From Neoarius graeffei (Eukaryota; Chordata; Actinopteri; Siluriformes; Ariidae), in NCBI RefSeq assembly GCF_027579695.1, contig NC_083575.1:38119154-38183153 (forward strand): a stretch of 64,000 nucleotides of DNA, given 5' to 3'. A program made the translations under genes and the position numbers. Position 1 is the first letter of the stretch; every line of letters starts with the position of its first letter. Under the pieces are notes generated by a model. It did no database searches and was not told where the DNA came from. It saw only the letters and a list, made by a program, of their open reading frames with translations. Shown here piece by piece: positions 42,885 through 54,024 of the stretch.

Positions 42885-43137
42885 CGGCTGCATAGTGGTG
42901 CAGTGGGTAGCATTCCCACCTCACAGCTACAGACCTTCCGGTTCAGTTACTTCCTGAGCTCCAGTTACTATCCATGTGGAGCTTCACATGTGTCTTCATG
43001 GATTTCTTCCAGGTTCCTTCTTCCTTTGTTTCCTCCCTCCTCCTACAAACATGCCAGTAGCTGCACTGTATATGGTGAATTGACCCTATGTGAGTGTGCT
43101 CACTGGTATTCCTACCTCACATCCAGTGTTCCCAGGA
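42885..43137 (+). mobile_element. SINE-like fragment, copy g, strongly diverged
   Basis: The head TGCATAGTGGTGCAGTGGGT and CACCTCACAGC resemble the tRNA-headed SINE family. The middle TTTCTTCCAGGTTCCTTC is degenerate. It is cut at GTTCCCAGGATAGA where the pentanucleotide repeat starts. Confidence 0.6.
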
Positions 43138-43232
43138 TAGATTAGATTAGATTAGATTAGATTAGATTAGATTAGATTAGATTAGATTAGATTAGATTAG
43201 ATTAGATTAGATTAGATTAGATTAGATTAGAT
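43138..43232. repeat. (GATTA)n, about 19 units, tail of the adjacent LINE
   Basis: A pure pentanucleotide run. On the minus strand it follows ATCAATAAAGTTTTATC, so it looks like the short-repeat tail of the non-LTR element. Confidence 0.9.
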
Positions 43233-43528
43233 AAAACTTTATTGATCCCTTTGGGAGGGTTCCCTCAGGGAAATTAAGATTCCAGCAGCATCATTACAGA
43301 TAAACAGAGAAAAGAAATAGAGAAAACTTCTAGATAAATTAAAATAAATTAAGTATTTACATATACAAATATAAAAGAATAAGATATGGGGAAGAGAGGA
43401 AGGGGGAGGGGGGGAGGGGAGGAGAAGTGGGGTTAGGGTAAGTGTGTGGGGGGGAGCAGGAAAGATAATGCACTTTATATTGCACATTATATTGCACATT
43501 GTCCGGTATTGCTTATTGTTAGGCTAGG

Positions 43529-44799
43529 CTACTGCTCCTTCCCATCCTCTGTCCTCCTGTTACCCCTCCTCCCCCCCAGAGAGGAGTTGTACAGTCTGAT
43601 GGCGTGAGGGACAAAGGAGTTTTTGAGTCTGTTCGTCCTGCACTTGGGAAGGAGCATTCTGTCACTGAACAGGCTCCTCTGGTTGCTGATGACAGTGTGC
43701 AGAGGGTGACTGGCATCGTCCATGATGTTCAATAGTTTGTCCATAGACCTTTTCTCTGCCACCATCACCAGAGAGTCCAGCTTCATGCCGACCACAAAGC
43801 CGGCCCGCCTGATCAGTTTGTCCAGCCTGGATGTGTCCTTCTTGGATGTGCTGCCCCCCCAGCACACCACGGTGTAAAACAGGACACTGGCGACCACAGA
43901 CTGATAGAACATCCACAGGAGTCTCCTGCAGATGTTAAAGGACCGCAGCCTCCTAAGTATAGCCTGCTCTGTCCCTTCCTGCATAAGTGATTGGTGTTGC
44001 ATGTCCAGTCCAGCTTGCTGTCCAGCCACAGCCCGAGGTACTTGTAGGAATCCACAGCCTCCACCTCGACTCCCTCGATCAGAACTGGTCGTGACCTTGG
44101 TCTGGACCTCCCAAAGTCAATGACCAGCTCCTTGGTCTTCGAGGTGTTGAGCTACAAATGGTTCCTGTTGCACCACACAGCAAAGTCCCTCACCAGGCTC
44201 CTATACTCCTCCTCTCTGTCGTCACTGATACACCCAACGATGGCTGTGTCATCGGCAAACTTCTGAATGTGACACAGCTCTGAGTTGTAGCAGAAGTCCA
44301 CGGTGTACAGGGTGAAGAGAAGAGGGGCCAGCACCGTGTCCTGGGGTGCTCCAGTGCTGCTAATTACAGTGTCAGACGTGATGTCCTTCAGCCTGACGTA
44401 CTGCAGCCTGTCAGTGAGGTAGCTGGAGATCCAGGTGACCAGGCAGGGGTACACTCGCATCCTGTTCAGTTTGTCCTGAAGCAATAGGGGCTGGAAGGTG
44501 TTGAAGGCATTCGAGAAGTCCAAGAAGAGGATCCTCACTGTGCCATTTCCCTTATCCAGATGCGAGTGGGCTCGGTGTAGCAGGTAGAGGATGGTGTCTT
44601 CCACACCAACACCTGCCCGGTACGCAAACTGCAAACAGTCCTGGGCATGTTGTACCTGGGGTCTTAGGAGGCTGAGGAAGAGCCATTCCAACATCTTCAT
44701 CAGATGTGAAGTGAGTGCCACCGGTCGGAAGTCGTTCAGCTCCAGATCCACCATGACCAGTATAGAGCAGTTACTGAAGATAAATGATGAATGTCCCAC
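43529..44799 (-). pseudogene. LINE reverse transcriptase fragment
   Basis: The order from 44799 downward is LNDFRPVALTSHLMKMLEWL, FAYRAGVGVEDTILYLLH, FLDFSNAFNTFQPLLLQDKL, GAPQDTVLAPLLFTLYTVDF and the catalytic QKFADDTAIVGCI (about 44260). The canonical Gly of PQG is Asp here. A stop near 44150 and a frame change near 43960-44030 break the frame. The distal part FVPHAIRLYNSSLGG (ending 43560) is the conserved C-terminus of fish L2-like elements. Confidence 0.82.
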
Positions 44800-44805
44800 C
44801 TTCTA

Positions 44806-46409
44806 CAGTGGTGCTTGAAAGTTTGTGAACCCTTTATAATTTTCTATATTTCTGCATAAATATGACCTAAAACATCATCAGATTTTCACACAAGTCCTAA
44901 AAGTAGATAAAGAGAACCCAGTTAAACAAATGAGACAAAAATATTATACTTGGTCATTTATTTATTGAGGAAAATGATCCAATATTACATATCTGTGAGT
45001 GGCAAAAGTATGTGAACCTTTGCTTTCAGTATCTGGTGTGACCCCCTTGTGCAGCAATAACTGCAACTAAACGTTTCCGGTAACTGTTGATCAGTCCTGC
45101 ACACCGGCTTGGAGGAATTTTAGCCCATTCCTCCATACAGAACTGCTTCAACTCTGGGATGTTGGTGGGTTTCCTCACATGAACTGCTCGCTTCAGGTCC
45201 TTCCACAACATTTCAATTGGATTAAGGTCAGGACTTTGACTTGGCCATTCCAAAACATTAACTTTATTCTTCTTTAACCATTCTTTGGTAGAACGACTTG
45301 TGTGCTTAGGGTCGTTGTCTTGCTGCATGACCCACCTTCTCTTGAGATTCAGTTCATGGACAGATGTCCTGACATCTTCCTTTAGAATTCGCTGGTATAA
45401 TTCAGAATTCATTGTTCCATCAATGATGGCAAGCCGTCCTGGCCCAGCTGCAGCAAAACAGGCCCAAACCATGATACTGCCACCACCATGTTTCACAGAT
45501 GGGATAAGGTTCTTATGCTGGAATGCAGTGTTTTCCTTTCTCCAAACATAACGCTTCTCATTGAAACCAAAAAGTTCTATTTTGGTCTCATCCATCCACA
45601 AAACATTTTTCCAATAGCCTTCTGGCTTGTCCATGTGATCTTTAGCAAACTGCAGGTGAGCAGCAATGTTCTTTTTGGAGAGCAGTGGCTTTCTCCTTGC
45701 AACCCTGCCATGCACACCATTGTTGTTCAGTGTTCTCCTGATGGTGGACTCATGAACATTAACATTAACCAATGTGAGAGAGGCCTTCAGTTGCTTAGAA
45801 GTTACCCTGGGGTCCTTTGTGACCTCGCCGACTATTACACGCCTTGCTCTTGGAGTGATCTTTGTTGGTCGACCACTCCTGAGGAGGGTAACAATGGTCT
45901 TGAATTTCCTCCATTTGTACACAATCTGACTGTGGTTTTGTGGAATGCAAACTCTTTAGAGATGGTTTTGTAACCTTTTCCAGCCTGATGAGCATCAACA
46001 GCTCTTTTTCTGAGGTCCTCAGAAATCTCCTTTGTTCGTGCCATGGTACACTTCCTCAAACATGTTGTGAAGATCAGACTTTGATAGATCCCTGTTCTTT
46101 AAATAAAACAGGGTGCCCACTCACACCTGATTGTCATCCCATTGATTGGAAGCACCTGACTCTAATTTCACCTTCAAATTAACTGCTAATCCTAGAGGTT
46201 CACATACTTTTGCCACTCACAGATATGTAATATTGGATCATTTTCCTCAATAAATAAATGACCAAGCATAATATTTTTGTCTCATTTGTTTAACTGGGTT
46301 CTTTTTATCTACTTTTAGGACTTGTGTGAAAATCTGATGATATTTTTGGTCATATTTATGCAGAAATATAGAAAATTCTAAACGGTTCACAAACTTTCAA
46401 GTGCCACTG
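44806..46409 (-). mobile_element. Tc1-like transposon (DD34E), copy B, both ends present
   Basis: Flanked by TA at 44804-44805 and 46410-46411. The ends CAGTGGTGCTTGAAAGTTTG and CAAACTTTCAAGTGCCACTG are inverse. The inner repeat GTGAGTGGCAAAAGTATGTG recurs on both sides, giving the IR/DR layout. Same family as 1-1436. Confidence 0.92.
45026..46044 (-). pseudogene. Tc1 transposase, nearly intact, one frameshift
   Basis: The start MARTKEISEDLRKRAVDAHQ at 46044 opens the first HTH. The frame shifts near 45925-45955, after which 298 codons are open to the stop at 45026. The second part has a GRP-type linker (RSGRPTKITPR), WMDETKIELFGFN (first Asp), QQDNDPKHTSRS (second Asp) and SPDLNPIEMLWKDL (Glu), with 34 residues between the last two. 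One lesion only, so it is far better kept than copy A and useful for reading copy A's damage. Confidence 0.88.
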
Positions 46410-46487
46410 TACCTGAATGTAAAAGTGTTTCTGACACTACATAAGCAGTTTTAATTGAGATTAGTCATAACTCAATATGGATTAAGG

Positions 46488-46700
46488 CATTCCAAGCCAA
46501 GAAGCCTTTATTTGTCATATGTACACTCAAGCATAGACTTAAGCACAGAGTGAAATTTAACCTCTGCATTTAACCCATCTGAAGCATTGAACACACACAT
46601 GCACACACAAATGAGCAATGAGCACACACACATACCCAGACCAGTGGGCAGCCATGCTACAGCACCCGGTGAACAGTTGTGGGTTGCATAATACTAAATT
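46488..46700. repeat. Dispersed repeat fragment
   Basis: GCCTTTATTTGTCATATGTA, CTGCATTTAACCCATCTGAA and GCACCCGGTGAACAGTTGTG are blocks I recognise as a common fish interspersed repeat. No ends or coding sequence are visible. Confidence 0.55.
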
Positions 46701-46765
46701 GGCAATTGTGCACTGCCTTCTCTTCCTATCATTGGTACAGTACATAACCCTCATCACTCTAGTGA

Positions 46766-46967
46766 AGGGGGAAGTTGTGGCCTAATGGTTAAAGAAGCAG
46801 CTTTGGAACCAAAAGGCCACAGGTTCAATTCCCTGGACCAGTAGGTATGGCTGAAGTGCCCTTGGGCAAGGCACCTAACCCCCATCTGCTCCCCAGGCTG
46901 TTCTGGGAATGTTGTATGTCACTCTGGATAAGAGTGCATGCTAAATGCTGTTAATGTAGTGCAAAGC
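46766..46967 (+). mobile_element. tRNA-derived SINE with L2-type tail
   Basis: A-box-like TGGCCTAATGGTTA (about 46778) and B-box-like GGTTCAATTCC (about 46822) form a tRNA-like head. The tail ACTCTGGATAAGAGTGCATG and CTAAATGCTGTTAATGTA is the L2 LINE 3' end. This family is distinct from the one at 13400-13773. Confidence 0.8.
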
Positions 46968-46969
46968 TT

Positions 46970-48598
46970 TAAACACGTTTTGTGTGATTGTCTACATATT
47001 GAGATCAGAACAGCTTTCATTTTAAGGGTCATGATGTAAAAGTGAGATGAGAATGAAAATGAAGGAAAATAAAATGAGTAAATGGGAGTATAGAAATTAG
47101 CTCAGACTGAAATTCCCTCCGTATGGAACGCTGAGACAAAGAAAGGCCTCTCAAGTCTCTTGAACTTTTCTCTTCAAAGTAACCTGTCCTTTATGATAAT
47201 GTGCATCAATAGATCTCTTTAACTTCAGATGGTGTAGGTAACACGGTAAAGCAATGGTACGGTCTCCAGCAGCATCCCAGTGTCGCTTGGAACTTTCTAG
47301 ATAACAGACTCAGCATAGCTACCAAGTTTAAACAGTATAAACTTTTTGCATCATTATGTGTAATTAGTTTCTGGTCATATAGACAAAGACATATGCACAA
47401 TCTCAATGATAAAGCAGCCAAGCTCAAGGATTTTGCCTGGAGGCAGAAAAAGTGTTTACTGAGTAATAACACAACTGACACCAGTCATCGCCCTGATCGC
47501 TGCCAAGTTACTGGAAGAGTAAATACGGCCATTAATTTTTTTCATATAAAAACGTCACTTATGGTCACAAGCTACATCACAACTTTTGAATCTCCTCAAT
47601 ATGTGTAAGCACTGTGTGTGACTGTGTACTGGGATTGATGACGACTACATAAGAGGCTCTCGCCTTGAGCAGGAAGGATTTACTCTCTTATATGCTCCCT
47701 ACTTTGGAAATATATGTCATTAATAACACATTTGATTCATGTTGGTAATTAACCTCTTCATAAATCAAATCGAGTAGAACGGAGCTGCAAAAACAGTTGA
47801 AACTCAAAGCTGTGTCATTGTACAAGCTGAGTGGTTAGTCTGTCCTAGAGTACTCATGTCTGGAAAGCTTCATCCAGCACCTCAGTATTATCAGAGTATT
47901 CTGCACTGATAATTACACCTTGTAAGACTCCAACACGTCCTTGTGTGTGCTGAGTCACGCCCATCCAGCAAGACTCGACTGTCACTACTGTAACAACACA
48001 CAGAACACATATAGGTACGTGGAAAATATTGATTCGCATGCATATAATAGTTACAAGTCTTAAAGTCCTGTCTCATGCTCTAACGTGTGATACAGTAAGT
48101 ACTATAAATATCTTACACAGCCGTACACAATGTTCCTGAAACGCTATGCTTACCGAACCTTAATATTTAACTCTTGAGTAAGGACAACAACAGTGTCCAC
48201 TTTCATATTTCTTTTCACTGGCTCTTTCATGTGACTCATGCAGTAATTCCCCTCTTTGTGTCCCCTGAACTCTAAACCTGTCCATCACCACAAATACTTT
48301 TACTGTAAGTGTTATGGACAAGGACAAGGAAGGAGGGATGACTCACGATCATGAGGAGTTATCTGAGGAGAAAAGGAAATACCGGACTTGAGGGCGGTTT
48401 CGGATAAAACTATTATGGATCCATTTTATTAGGGACAAACATGAAAGCTGCTATGATAGCTGATAGCTGCTATCATGTTGTTGTGGTAATTGAAGAAGTA
48501 TGTGTGGGGTTTTTTTCTTCTTCTTTTTTTAACTAGGTGTCATTTTGAAAGATAAGAATGGTCCATTTCCATATGTTATTTGTAGTAATAATAATACT
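46970..48598. other. No gene recognised
   Basis: About 1.6 kb with no supported exon or terminal repeat. Confidence 0.5.
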
Positions 48599-48599
48599 C

Positions 48600-48858
48600 A
48601 CTCACTTCTTCCAGCTTGTCCCACTTACTGTATGTGTGTGGGGTTGCTGCCATGTGGACCCTATTGATCCAATGTCATTAATTGGACCACAGACATGGAC
48701 AATTTAGAGTAGCTAGTTAACCTAACTTCAAGTCTTTGGACTGCAGACATGGGGAGAACATGCAAACTCCACAGAGAAAGGCCCCCACTGGCCAATGGGT
48801 TTGAACCAAGAACCTTCTTGCTGTGAGGCAACAGTGCTGACCGCTACACCACCATGCC
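48600..48858 (-). mobile_element. tRNA-headed SINE, copy h, diverged
   Basis: AGTCTTTGGACTGCAGACAT, GGAGAACATGCAAACTCCAC and CCGCTACACCACCATGCC match the family in reverse. The tail half is eroded. A second tail-like piece (AACCGCTTTATATTGGTCAG) follows at 48905-48960. Confidence 0.8.
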
Positions 48859-48969
48859 TAGTAGTAGTAGCTGTTGTTGTTGTTAATGATGATGCATCTT
48901 CAGTAACCGCTTTATATTGGTCAGAGCCTATCCCAGGAACATTTAGTGCAAAAGCACCCTAGATAGGAT

Positions 48970-49325
48970 GTCAGTGAATCACATGAGATCAACATCAACA
49001 ACAACACTGATACATGAATTGACTTTTATGTGGCATTCTAAAAATAGCAACTGCTGAAGGTGTAACTGAAAAGGGGTTTCCTAAGGTGGGTAGCTACACT
49101 ACAAAAGTTATAGTCACCAAAGTTGTATGCTTTAGATACAGAAAAAAAAAGCCAGGAGTGCTCTATAGGAATGTTAGACCCCTGGCAAATTAAAATCCTT
49201 GGCTCACCGCTCTGGATCATTTTAGCATCGTCTTGTTTTCTGCACTTTATGTAGTCTTGTATACTGTATTACTAGATTGTTGTGTGTTGCACCGTGTCCT
49301 GAGGAAATGACATTTCATTCCAGTA
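48970..49325. other. No gene recognised
   Basis: Spacer without a supported feature. Confidence 0.5.
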
Positions 49326-49327
49326 TA

Positions 49328-50252
49328 CAGTACCAGTCAATCCCTTGGCAGCAGCACGATGCATAAAATCATGCCGATACAAATCAAGAGCTTCAGTTAA
49401 TGTTCACGTCAAACATCAGAATGGGAAAAATTGTGATATCTGTCACTTTCACTATGGCATGGGTGTTGGTGTCACATGGACTGATTTGAGTATTTCAGAA
49501 ACTGCAAATCTCCTGGGTTTTTCATACACTACAGTCTCTAGAGTTTATACAGAATGGTGTGAAAAACAAAACGCACTGAATGAGCAACAGTTCTGTGGGT
49601 GGAAATGCCTTGTTGATAAGAGAGATCAGAGGAAAACGGCCAGATTGGTTCGATCTGCCAGGAAGGATAGAGCAACTCATAGCAACTCTTTACAAGCATG
49701 GTGGGCAGAAAAGCATCTCAGCATGCAACAGCAGAAGACCACATTGGGTTCCACTCCTGCCAGCCAAGAACAGGAATCTTAGAATCAAGAACAAGTTACA
49801 AAGTGGCTGGAGAGTGTATATGGAATTATGTGGTAAACAAAAAAAAAAAGTGTTAAAAAAACCAAAATATGTTTCATCTTTTAGATTCTTCAAAGTATCC
49901 AGCGTTTACCTTGATGACGCTTTGCACACTACTGGCATTATCTTAACCAGCTTCATAAGGTTGTCACCTGGAATGCTTTTCAGTTAACAGGTGCCTCGTC
50001 AAAAGTTAATTAGTGCAATTTCTTACCTTCTTAATGTGTTTGAGATCAAACAGTAAATAGTAAATAATAAAAATACAGGAAATAGCCCTATTCCACAACT
50101 GGAGCGATTCATATTATGTCAAGAAACGCTCAATTAAGTAAAGAGAAACGACGTCCGTCGTTACTTTAACGCATGAAGTGACTTTTAATTAATAAAAATA
50201 AAGAAAAAACATTGAGTTAGATCAGATGTGTCCAAACTTTTGACTGGTACTG
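49328..50252. mobile_element. TA-flanked MITE with an embedded HTH-MITE and a deletion
   Basis: The outer ends CAGTACCAGTCAA (49328) and TTTTGACTGGTACTG (ending 50252) are those of the element at 9671-10885. Between 49340 and about 49815 lies a member of the HTH-MITE family, complete at its right end but missing its left 80 or so bp. The adjoining part of the host MITE is also missing. The remaining host MITE (49830-50252) is the reverse complement of 9671-10089. Confidence 0.8.
49345..49782 (+). pseudogene. Transposase N-terminal HTH remnant, longer copy
   Basis: A 145-codon frame with LSISETANLLGFSYTTVSRV (helix-turn-helix), EWCEKQNALNEQQFCGWKCL and RDQRKTARLVRSARKDRAT, the second HTH-like segment of Tc1 transposases. 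It ends with SQEQES and has no DDE domain. It is the longest open remnant of this family in the window. Confidence 0.65.
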
Positions 50253-50267
50253 TGTACACACTAGACT

Positions 50268-50745
50268 GAGGGCCTTTCTGTGTGGAGGTTACATGTTCTC
50301 CTCGAGCCTCCATGGGTTTCCTCTGGCAGTCCAAAGACATATGGATTAGGTCAACTGGCTATTCCTAATTGCCCATAGAGTGAATGTGAGTGGTTGTTCG
50401 TCTCCGTGTTGGCCCTGTGATAGATTGGCAACCTGCCTATACTGCCAGAAATAGGGGTACAGTAGGAGTCCATTTCTGTCCCCCAAGGTACAGTCTACAC
50501 TAGTGTACCCCTTAGGGCCTCAAAGTAACTTTGTGTACCTTTTAAGGGCCAAAAAGGTACATATATGTTCCTGTATTTAAAGGGTACAAATAAGTACTTT
50601 AGTGGGAACTACCCCAGTGACAAGCCACTGTACCCCTAAAGGTACAATAATGTACTTTATTTTCTGAGAGTGTAGGGTGTTCCCCACCTCTTGCCCAGTG
50701 CCAGCTGGGATTGGCTCCAGCAGTATAGATGATGGATGGATGGAT
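50268..50745 (+). mobile_element. tRNA-headed SINE, copy i, headless and interrupted
   Basis: GAGGGCCTTTCTGTGTGGAG to GATTGGCAACCTGCC (50268-50439) and GGGTGTTCCCCACCTCTTGC to the GGATGGATGGATG tail (50675-50745) are one SINE split by a MITE. The head with the pol III boxes is missing. Confidence 0.8.
50442..50672. mobile_element. MITE, CACTSTCAGAAA family, copy 2, inside a SINE
   Basis: Flanked by TA on both sides (50440-50441 and 50673-50674). Ends CTGCCAGAAATAGGGGTACA and ATTTTCTGAGAGTG. Same family as 38435-38674. Confidence 0.85.
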
Positions 50746-52770
50746 GAATGAAGGTGTACACACTTCATAGAGGAATGACAATAAAAGCCCACTTGACATG
50801 TCTACTCGGGGCCCTTGGAATAACCCCGACCTTCCTACCTTTAGAGGAACTCTGACCAAAAGGATCAGGTTTAGCTGGTAACATCAGTAAACTGTTCAGT
50901 AATACTGTAATTTGATTGAACTGTGTGTGTGTTGGTCACTCTGTACTTATCGCGGACGTAAAGCTCGTGCCACTATATGAAAATAACGTGTCATAATATA
51001 TCCAAATGTGTTTATATTCAGTTATTTGATTATATTATAGGCCATAATCCACACACATTCATTATATTCATTAGTTTCCACTAGTGGACCATGTGTCTGC
51101 TAATGTGCCTGCATAACATGATTCATATGTCTGTACAATGCATGTGTGTCACCAGTGTTAGTAAATTGAAGGATGAGAGAGGAAATGCCTTATTAGACAC
51201 ATACACACTCTGCCTCGTTTATTCTGCCGTTTATGGAGGTCGTCAAGACTCAAGCCCAGTGGCCATCCAACTGTAAACATTGACCTCATGCACATGATGT
51301 GTAAATATTTGTGTATTCTAGAGAGACTGAGGGCGTATAGGAAGGAGAAGCACTTCTAGAGTACAAAATATGGGACTGTCATGTTTTAAACATTCTGCCT
51401 TTGCTGGTAAACTCTGATAAAGGAACAAGTAGGCAATGTGAGCTACTCGGCAGAGATCTTCCAGTCTTTAAGCTCCATACTTTGGTTCCTGGATGTCAAT
51501 CAGCAGTCTCAGTTGTAAGAGTTCCACACACATACATCACAGCAAGCCCTTTTCTTACTGACCAGTGCTTCAGGAAGCCCCGCCACTTCTCAGGAAAACA
51601 CTGTGGCACAAATAGAAAAGACTTCCAGGAGCTGAATGGACCAACAAAAAGCGCTCATTAAAAAAATGAGAAAAACAGCAGAGGAGAGAAGGGATGGAAA
51701 TGGGCGTGGGTGAGGAACTGGGCTCTTCCTGCCATAATCAGAAGTCAAGAGTATTTCCTGTCATTGTAGGAGCTTTAGGCCCATTAACCACACTGAAAAA
51801 GTCCAAACTTTCAAACTTCATTCTAACTCAAAATACCAACAAGAAATATTCCAATAATGCCATTAGCCATGTACACCATAATGGCAAGAGATTTTCAATA
51901 AAGTACTCACCCACCCACACAGCCTACTTGGCTCAGAGCAATGCATTGGATCTTGTGATAAACACTTCATTATGAAATACAGCAGGACTCCGTAAATATT
52001 TGCTCTGAGATGTTATCACTCCTCCTTATCTTGCCCTGAGCTCTTGGCACTAGATTGATTCCGGCCCCTTTATTTTCTTAATGCCTTACTGGCGCTGATA
52101 ACTAATTAAATGTACTATACTTCTGAAATCATTTTTGAGTCTGCTAAATGAGGGCAAAAGACAAATTAAGCTAAAGGTGTCTGCCAGCTCACCCTGGCCT
52201 GACCGAGAGCCGATATCTGCTAGTGTGTGCTTACAGAACCACACCTTTTTAAACTGGGCTGAAAGGATTTGAGTGTTGGAATGCTAAGAGTCCTTACAGC
52301 ACCATTAAACAGGAAATTGCTGACATGTTTAACAAACCAGTGTTTGGATCACGTTTTGTGAGCCAAAATTCACTTGAAACTAAATAAATGCCAGCATACT
52401 TCCAGTGGACAGTCATGATTGATGATGATGTAAAAAAAAAAAAAAAACCACCCATCAGCACTGCAATTTGTAGTTAGATTTGCTTTGATAACAAAGCCTT
52501 TTATTATTTGCTGGAGTCAAATGAGTGTTTAGAAATGAATCATTATATTGGTATCAGAATGGTTTCTTTCTCCATTAACTCCCAATTTCCCATCTCTGGC
52601 TGAAATCTGAAGTTAAACCTGAAAGTTTATTAGAGACTTTTAGATAAATATGCTGCTTTGGTTTATTTCAGAAGGAATGGAAGCATGTGCCTGCATATTG
52701 TGAGCAGAAACTTTCTGATGAAGCAGGATGTACAAGAGAGCTCAATGACAACCACATGGAGCACATTCTA
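50746..52770. other. No gene recognised; downstream flank of zfp36l2
   Basis: About 2 kb with little recognisable repeat. The part 51990-52260 looks non-repetitive and homeodomain-site rich (GATAACTAATTAAATG, TCTTAATGCC) and is a candidate conserved non-coding element. A chance origin cannot be excluded. Confidence 0.4.
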
Positions 52771-52789
52771 GCACTTTTTTCCAAATAAT

Positions 52790-52795
52790 TTTATT
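52790..52795 (-). terminator. zfp36l2: Polyadenylation signal, zfp36l2
   Basis: AATAAA on the minus strand, the first canonical signal that fits a 2-kb 3' UTR. Cleavage is expected about 10-30 bases further on (near 52770). Confidence 0.5.
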
Positions 52796-53727
52796 GGGAC
52801 AACTACAAAAAAAAAAAAAATGTACAGTACAAAGTTAACAGTCTCACACGCAACTTGTAGTGAACTGACCCCCCCCTTTTCCAAAAAAACCCCAAACCCC
52901 ACAAGTATAACTCGTCGTCTTTTTTGTCCATTTAAGTTACATTCAAAAAGCTTTACTTCTGATAAAGTAGTCAAGAAAAAGTACATAGTGCCCAGCCCCT
53001 GTACCTACTATGTACAAGCAAAATGTGTTCAACTTCTTGTCCATCCAGCAAGTTCAGAACCCTTAGACCAATACCATATCAAAAGGCGATCGAGAGAACA
53101 AGAATCCAACTAAAAAGTCTATAGGAGGAATGGGGAGTTTCAAAGAAACATCAGGGGAAAGAAGGGAAAAAAAAAAAGCTTCACTGGTTGCTCCAAGGCC
53201 CCTCTTATGACAAGTGGTAACAACCTTCCAGAGAGTTCAAATTCAAACCTACATTCATCTTCTGTGTGTGTAAAACAATGACTTGTAACAAAATACTTTA
53301 TTTGGTTAACAATAAGGCATGTATGGTGGTGGACCCCTTAGGCACTAAAGGCAGTAATACTGGGGCTTGGGATTGCTACATTCTCAAAGCACATGGCAGG
53401 GAGTCCTAGCCTGGCTCTGTGCATCACAATGAAAGGAAAAGAAAAGAAAATACTTTTTTGGTTAGTTTATTCACCTAGGATCATCGTCTCACAAGTCTGG
53501 CTTCTTAAAGAATGATCGCTACTAGTTTGGACGGTGTTTTGACAACCACGTGGTTCATACATTCCATAGACATAGCTAAAAATGGGACACGACTAGGGAT
53601 TCTTAAAAGAAATTGGAGAAGAGAGAGGGGGGGGGAAAAAAAATCTTCCACAAACGACATCCCAACAAATGTCAAATCAAACGTTTGTTTTTAAATGTAC
53701 GTAAACAAAGAAACAAAAATGAATGAA

Positions 53728-53734
53728 ATAAATA
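53728..53734 (-). promoter_or_regulatory. zfp36l2: AU-rich element heptamer UAUUUAU
   Basis: Minus-strand TATTTAT in the 3' UTR, followed by UU. This is a core ZFP36-family binding site. Confidence 0.55.
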
Positions 53735-53963
53735 TCACATACAAATCTCTTAAATTAAGGTTTCTTTTTACTCATTTACAATAAAATAACCAAGTGAAGT
53801 TACAAAAGACCAAAAACAAAAAATATATTACTGTGGAAAAAAAAAAAAAAAAGAGGAGAAAAAAAACAAACAAAAACATACACTCCACTTTATGTAGATT
53901 AATAATGGCGATCATAATTTAAACATAATAAAAGAATATAGATCTATTGCTTCAACATACTTG

Positions 53964-53970
53964 ATAAATA
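53964..53970 (-). promoter_or_regulatory. zfp36l2: AU-rich element heptamer UAUUUAU
   Basis: Minus-strand TATTTAT within GTATTTATC in the 3' UTR. Confidence 0.55.
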
Positions 53971-54015
53971 CAGTATGGACACAATTACCAATGTAGCCTA
54001 TACTTTTCACAAGAT

Positions 54016-54024
54016 AATAAATAA
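54016..54024 (-). promoter_or_regulatory. zfp36l2: AU-rich element nonamer UUAUUUAUU
   Basis: Minus-strand TTATTTATT, the exact optimal nonamer bound by tandem CCCH fingers of this protein family. Its presence in the gene's own mRNA suggests auto- or cross-regulation, which is known for ZFP36 family members. Further AU-rich sequence follows at 54070-54110. Confidence 0.65.

Larger units (their letters stand above)
43138..44803 (-). mobile_element. Non-LTR retrotransposon, 5'-truncated (L2/CR1/Rex1 group)
   Basis: Minus-strand reverse transcriptase and C-terminal region with a 3' end ATCAATAAAGTTTTATC plus (TAATC)n. The 5' end stops at the Tc1 insertion (TA 44804-44805). Sequence beyond that transposon (46412 on) is not LINE, so the LINE was already truncated or the rest was lost. 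Confidence 0.82.

Noticed and set aside
43138-43232. Pentanucleotide array considered as a satellite or CRISPR-like array
   Set aside because: It is a 5-bp simple repeat with no spacers, explained as a LINE tail.
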